From assembly GCA_902775555.1 (NCBI GenBank), contig CACYMQ010000005.1, positions 105,126 through 169,125 on the forward strand: DNA of 64,000 nt. Reading direction: 5' to 3'. Source of the DNA: an uncultured Lachnospiraceae bacterium. Its GTDB lineage: Bacteria; Bacillota; Clostridia; Lachnospirales; Lachnospiraceae. Of this stretch, positions 60,887-64,000 are shown piece after piece. A model generated the notes under the pieces. It worked only from the letters and a program-made list of their open reading frames with translations. It was not told where the DNA came from and ran no database searches. How positions within the stretch are numbered: position 1 is the first letter of the stretch; every line of letters starts with the position of its first letter. The position numbers and the translations under genes are program-made.

Positions 60887-61887
60887 TTTTTGAAAAGACA
60901 CTTATAATAGCTGAAGCAGGTGTTAATCATAATGGAGATATAGAGATTGCAAAAAGTTTGTGCATGGCGGCAAAAAAAAGTGGCGCCGATGTTATAAAAT
61001 TCCAAACTTGGATTACAGATAGGATCATTACGAAAGAAGTAAAACAAGCAGAGTACCAATCAGATAATACAGGTAGCAATCAATCACAGTATGAAATGCT
61101 TAAGTCACTAGAATTAAGTTTTGATAATTTTCGTGAAATTAAGGAGTATTGTGATAGTATCGGTATTTGTTTTGCTTCTACAGCTGATGAAGAAGATAGT
61201 TTGGATTTCTTAATTGAGTTAGGAATCCCTTTTATTAAACTTGGATCTGGTGAACTTAGTAACATCCCATTTTTGAGATATTGTGGAACAAAAGGTCTTC
61301 CTATAATTCTAAGTACGGGCATGGGAAATCTTTCTGATGTCGAAGTAGCAATAAATGCTATAAGACAAGGCGGTTCAAATGATATTACACTTTTACATTG
61401 TACCACCAGTTATCCCTGTCCATTTGATATGGTTAATCTTAAGGCTATGTTGACTTTAAAAAATGCATTTGGTCTTTCTGTGGGCTATTCGGATCATACT
61501 CAGGGGATAGAAGTGCCAATAGCAGCAGTATCATTAGGCGCAAAGGTGATTGAAAAGCACTTTACTTTGAATAAGAATATGTCTGGCCCCGACCATATTG
61601 CGAGTACAGAACCAGAAGAGTTCAAAAAAATGGTTCAATCTATAAGAAACATAGAGATTTCTTTAGGAACAGGTTTTAAAACTCCAACAGAAAAAGAGAG
61701 TGAAATATCGAAAGTAGTGTTAAAACATATTGTAGCGAAACGCTTCATACCTGAAGGAAAGGTGATTTGTTCAGATGATATTTGTGTAAAACGTAGTTCG
61801 TCTGGATTACCAGCTAGTGCATGGGATATTATTGTAGGTACAGTGGCAAGAAAGAGCTACACTATTGATGAAGGAATAACTATATGA
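60883..61887 (+). CDS. legI: Nonulosonate synthase (NeuB/LegI family), copy 2
   Basis: A 334-residue paralogue of the synthase at 51441, with the same motifs: IIAEAGVNHNGDIEIA, KFQTW, KLGSGELSN, LSTGMG, LLHCTTSYPCPF, GYSDHT and EKHFTLN, and a C-terminal SAF domain. It starts with GTG overlapping the ATP-grasp stop and overlaps legG by 4 bases. Its codon use is more AT-rich than copy 1. The two copies may use different 6-carbon precursors or simply be redundant. Confidence 0.9.
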   Translation: MIFEKTLIIAEAGVNHNGDIEIAKSLCMAAKKSGADVIKFQTWITDRIITKEVKQAEYQSDNTGSNQSQYEMLKSLELSFDNFREIKEYCDSIGICFASTADEEDSLDFLIELGIPFIKLGSGELSNIPFLRYCGTKGLPIILSTGMGNLSDVEVAINAIRQGGSNDITLLHCTTSYPCPFDMVNLKAMLTLKNAFGLSVGYSDHTQGIEVPIAAVSLGAKVIEKHFTLNKNMSGPDHIASTEPEEFKKMVQSIRNIEISLGTGFKTPTEKESEISKVVLKHIVAKRFIPEGKVICSDDICVKRSSSGLPASAWDIIVGTVARKSYTIDEGITI

Positions 61888-63065
61888 TGAAGAAAGTTTG
61901 TGTTGTGACTGCGACAAGAGCTGAATATGGATTGCTTCGACCGTTGTTGTTTAGATTAGATCAAAGTAACGAAGTTGATCTTCAACTTGTTGTTACTGGA
62001 ACTCATTTATGTTCTATATTTGGTAATACTCAGAAAGAAATAGAACAGGATGGATTCAGGGATTATTTTAAGGTACTACTTCCTCTTGATGATGATAGTA
62101 AAGAGGCTATGGCTATTTCTACAGGAATATCTACTCAAAAATTCGCGAAGCTTTTTTCGGAGTTGTTACCCGATATAGTTGTGATATTAGGTGATAGATT
62201 TGAAATGCTTGGAGTTGCAACTGCTGCACATTTAATGGGGATTCCAATTGCGCACATTTGTGGCGGGGATGTAACAGAAGGGGCTGTTGATGATGCAATA
62301 CGTCATTGTATTACAAAACTAAGTTTCCTTCATTTTCCAGGATGTGAAGAATCCGCTAATCGTATAATACAAATGGGGGAAAGTCCAGATAGAGTATTTA
62401 ATGTTGGAGAACCAGGAATAGAGAATTGCGTTAATATGAAACTGCTATTGGTTGAAGATTTGGCAAATGAGATTGGCTTTAAAGGGGTATTAACGGATTA
62501 TTGTGTAGTCACCTTTCATCCGGTTACTATGGAAAATAATACAGCTGAGCGGCAAGTTAGAGAATTAATAATGGCGATGGATCAGTTTCCTAATATGTCA
62601 TATATTATTACAAAAGCAAATGCAGATGCCGGGGGAAGGATAATTAATGAGATTTGGGATGAAGAGGCAAAAAATAGGAAAAATTGGTATGTAACATTTT
62701 CTCTTGGTATTCAAAAGTATTTAAGTGCCGTAAAGTCATCAAAATTGGTGATTGGTAATTCTTCGAGTGGTTTGGTAGAGGTTCCAGCATTAAAAGTACC
62801 TACAATTAACATTGGGAACAGACAAAAGGGACGATTGATGGCTAAGAGTGTAATTTGTTGTGAGCCAGAATTAAAGGATATTGTTAAAGCAATGAATAAG
62901 GGTTTATCTCAAGCATTCAAGGAGAGTATTGAGGGTATTGTTCTTCCATATGGAGATGGAAGAACATCTGAAAAAATATTGCGAGAAATAATGCATTATC
63001 TTAATAGTGAGAATAGAATGGCAGCAAAAATATTTTATAATATCGTTTTTCAAAAGGAAAAATAA
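61884..63065 (+). CDS. legG: Hydrolysing UDP/GDP-sugar 2-epimerase (NeuC/LegG family)
   Basis: A 393-residue member of the WecB/NeuC fold. VTATRAEYGLLRPLL, VTGTHLCSIFGNTQKEIEQDGF, ILGDRFEMLGVATAAHLMGIPIAHICGGDVTEG (quoted in parts; residues about 95-130) and VIGNSSSGLVEVPALKVPTINIG are diagnostic. It releases the nucleotide and inverts C2, giving the 6-carbon substrate of LegI. This is the only copy in the window. A truncated legF follows directly. Confidence 0.9.
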   Translation: MMKKVCVVTATRAEYGLLRPLLFRLDQSNEVDLQLVVTGTHLCSIFGNTQKEIEQDGFRDYFKVLLPLDDDSKEAMAISTGISTQKFAKLFSELLPDIVVILGDRFEMLGVATAAHLMGIPIAHICGGDVTEGAVDDAIRHCITKLSFLHFPGCEESANRIIQMGESPDRVFNVGEPGIENCVNMKLLLVEDLANEIGFKGVLTDYCVVTFHPVTMENNTAERQVRELIMAMDQFPNMSYIITKANADAGGRIINEIWDEEAKNRKNWYVTFSLGIQKYLSAVKSSKLVIGNSSSGLVEVPALKVPTINIGNRQKGRLMAKSVICCEPELKDIVKAMNKGLSQAFKESIEGIVLPYGDGRTSEKILREIMHYLNSENRMAAKIFYNIVFQKEK

Positions 63066-63151
63066 AGAGAATACTAACTATAATACCCGCCAGGAGTGGT
63101 TCGAAAGGCTTAATCAATAAAAATATCTGGGATGAAGCAGTAAAGTTTTGA
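63062..63151 (+). pseudogene. legF/neuA 5' fragment
   Basis: The frame from ATA at 63062 reads KRILTIIPARSGSKGLINKN then IWDEAVKF and a stop. IPARSGSKG..NKN is the CTP-binding loop of acylneuraminate cytidylyltransferases. Only about 25 codons remain, and the start codon appears changed (ATA). The break falls at about 63150, where minus-strand sequence of a membrane protein begins. The original order legI-legG-legF is thus visible. Confidence 0.82.
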
Positions 63152-63155
63152 CATG

Positions 63156-63878
63156 CTATATGGACGATATTTTTGGGGACGTGTGTCTCTCGTGAAAAAG
63201 CCGAACACCGCATCCCAGAATAAACAGACCAAAGAAAAGGTAATTCAGACTGTTGATTCCCGCCGGAAGCAGACAGACCAGATATACCAGGAACTCAATC
63301 AGGTTATATCGATTCAGTTTTTCCTCCTCCTGCAGGAATGTCAGGAAGGGAATGATAAAGAAAATCAGATTGTAACCGCCTGCGCCGCCTCCGATCAGCA
63401 GCGAGAGATAGGTGATGAGAAACAGAATCTGAGAATTCTTAAGTGGAATAACAGGTTTCCCGTTTCGGCGAATCATGAGTGCGATCAGTAAGAAAAGCCC
63501 CAGGATCAAAAAGAGAACGAGATACCAGGGAATGCCGGACCCTGAGCCTTCTGCGGCAGAAGATGTTCCTTCGGAACCGCCGATGCCGAATACAAACTTC
63601 AGCCAGGGAAGGATACTGGAGGGACCCTCAAAAACAAAGGTAGGAAGTACTGTGAAAAGAACCGCATAGAGGACACATCTCCCTGCAGCAGAAAACTTCA
63701 GGTCTTTCAGAAGCAGAAGACCGAAGATGCATGGATACAGTTTAAGACCGAAGGTTGCGGCCAGTGCAATAAGCGCCAGCTCTGACTTCAGTTTGTTTTC
63801 ATCGTTATAATGCTTCACGAAATAGAAGGTAAGGACAAAAGCTAGCAGGATCACATTTCCACGCTCGATCGCTGACAT
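63156..63878 (-). CDS. GT87/DUF2029-like membrane protein, N-terminally truncated
   Basis: A 240-residue hydrophobic C-terminal part of a mannosyltransferase-type (GT87, DUF2029) membrane enzyme, with about 6 transmembrane segments and the motifs MSAIERGNVILLAF and FGLKLYPCIFGLLLLKD. Upstream on the minus strand the same frame still reads RLTFSAGT, then meets a stop near 63910, so the N-terminal half is missing. It is probably a broken gene. Its moderate GC matches the core genome, not the AT-rich locus, and it runs opposite to the leg genes. Confidence 0.6.
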   Translation of the reverse strand: MSAIERGNVILLAFVLTFYFVKHYNDENKLKSELALIALAATFGLKLYPCIFGLLLLKDLKFSAAGRCVLYAVLFTVLPTFVFEGPSSILPWLKFVFGIGGSEGTSSAAEGSGSGIPWYLVLFLILGLFLLIALMIRRNGKPVIPLKNSQILFLITYLSLLIGGGAGGYNLIFFIIPFLTFLQEEEKLNRYNLIEFLVYLVCLLPAGINSLNYLFFGLFILGCGVRLFHERHTSPKISSI

Positions 63879-63952
63879 GGTGCCTGCCGAGAAGGTAAGA
63901 CGTAAACGTCAAATCACTCGCCTTCCAGTATAACCCGATTTTTGATAGACTC

Positions 63953-63983
63953 TAAAAAACTCGTAAAACTAGCTAGTTTTTTA
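63953..63983. repeat. AT-rich palindrome at right edge
   Basis: AAAACTAGCTAGTTTT (63965-63980) is a perfect 16-bp palindrome, flanked by TAAAAAACT (near 63954-63962) and AGTTTTTTA (63975-63983), which also pair. It could be a terminator with T run, an operator or the edge of a mobile unit. No gene is seen from 63916 to 64000, and AAAGGAGG at the very end could be a ribosome site of a gene outside the window. Confidence 0.5.
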
Positions 63984-64000
63984 AAGCCGTCAAAGGAGGT

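Noticed and set aside
63153-63491. Plus-strand 112-codon frame at the right end
   Set aside because: It is antisense to the GT87-like membrane protein and has no recognisable motif.

Overview
The window looks like a chromosomal segment of a Clostridia-class Firmicute, most likely a Lachnospiraceae member. The evidence is the order priA-def-fmt-rsmB-rlmN-stp-prkC-rsgA-rpe-thiN, the block pyrH-frr-uppS-cdsA-dxr-rseP-ispG-polC, a PolC-type polymerase, ATG/TTG/GTG starts behind AGGAGG-like sites, and moderate G+C in the core genes. There are no rRNA or tRNA genes, no CRISPR array, and no recognisable transposase or phage gene.

Region 1 (1-12.6 kb): alr, a CBS/CorC protein and yebC run rightward into a bidirectional terminator, a folded intergenic element and a tandem repeat. 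On the minus strand follow a MurE-like ligase and a broken D-aspartate-ligase-like ATP-grasp gene, divergent from an Asp/Glu racemase gene. This trio suggests a side-chain or cross-bridge pathway of peptidoglycan. Then come a cytidylate-kinase-like gene, glgA, rqcH, yicC, gmk and rpoZ.

Region 2 (12.6-38.4 kb): two long housekeeping operons. The first covers primosome restart, formyl-Met handling, rRNA methylation, the PASTA kinase/phosphatase pair, RsgA, Rpe, ThiN and a sodium:solute symporter-like protein. The second covers a bactofilin with a very acidic N-terminal region, UMP kinase, ribosome recycling, isoprenoid/undecaprenyl and CDP-diglyceride synthesis, RseP and PolC. Tandem copies of a GTCATCCTGAG...GAAGGATCTT repeat sit just 3' of several genes, in the sense direction of the upstream gene.

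Region 3 (38.4-64 kb): a surface-glycan locus. It opens with a HAD phosphatase, an aldolase / ThDP-enzyme / SDR trio and a GtrB-like glycosyltransferase. Base composition then drops sharply to AT-rich from about 44.85 kb. That part holds glycosyltransferases, a Wzx-type flippase and a legionaminic-acid (nonulosonate) gene set: two Gfo/Idh oxidoreductases, LegF, LegI, LegB, LegC, PtmE, a second LegI and LegG, plus a PLP decarboxylase / ATP-grasp pair. The set is a patchwork. Truncated legC, wzx, ptmE and legF pieces and two decayed genes mark at least three recombination joints, yet one intact copy of almost every pathway enzyme remains. A dedicated LegH acetyltransferase was not found. The right end carries a truncated GT87-like membrane protein on the minus strand and an AT-rich palindrome.

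The best candidate for something undescribed is the mosaic nonulosonate locus with its embedded decarboxylase + ATP-grasp pair, possibly making an aminoacylated or amidated nonulosonic acid. Next come the MurE-like / D-Asp-ligase-like / racemase locus and the 3'-UTR repeat family.
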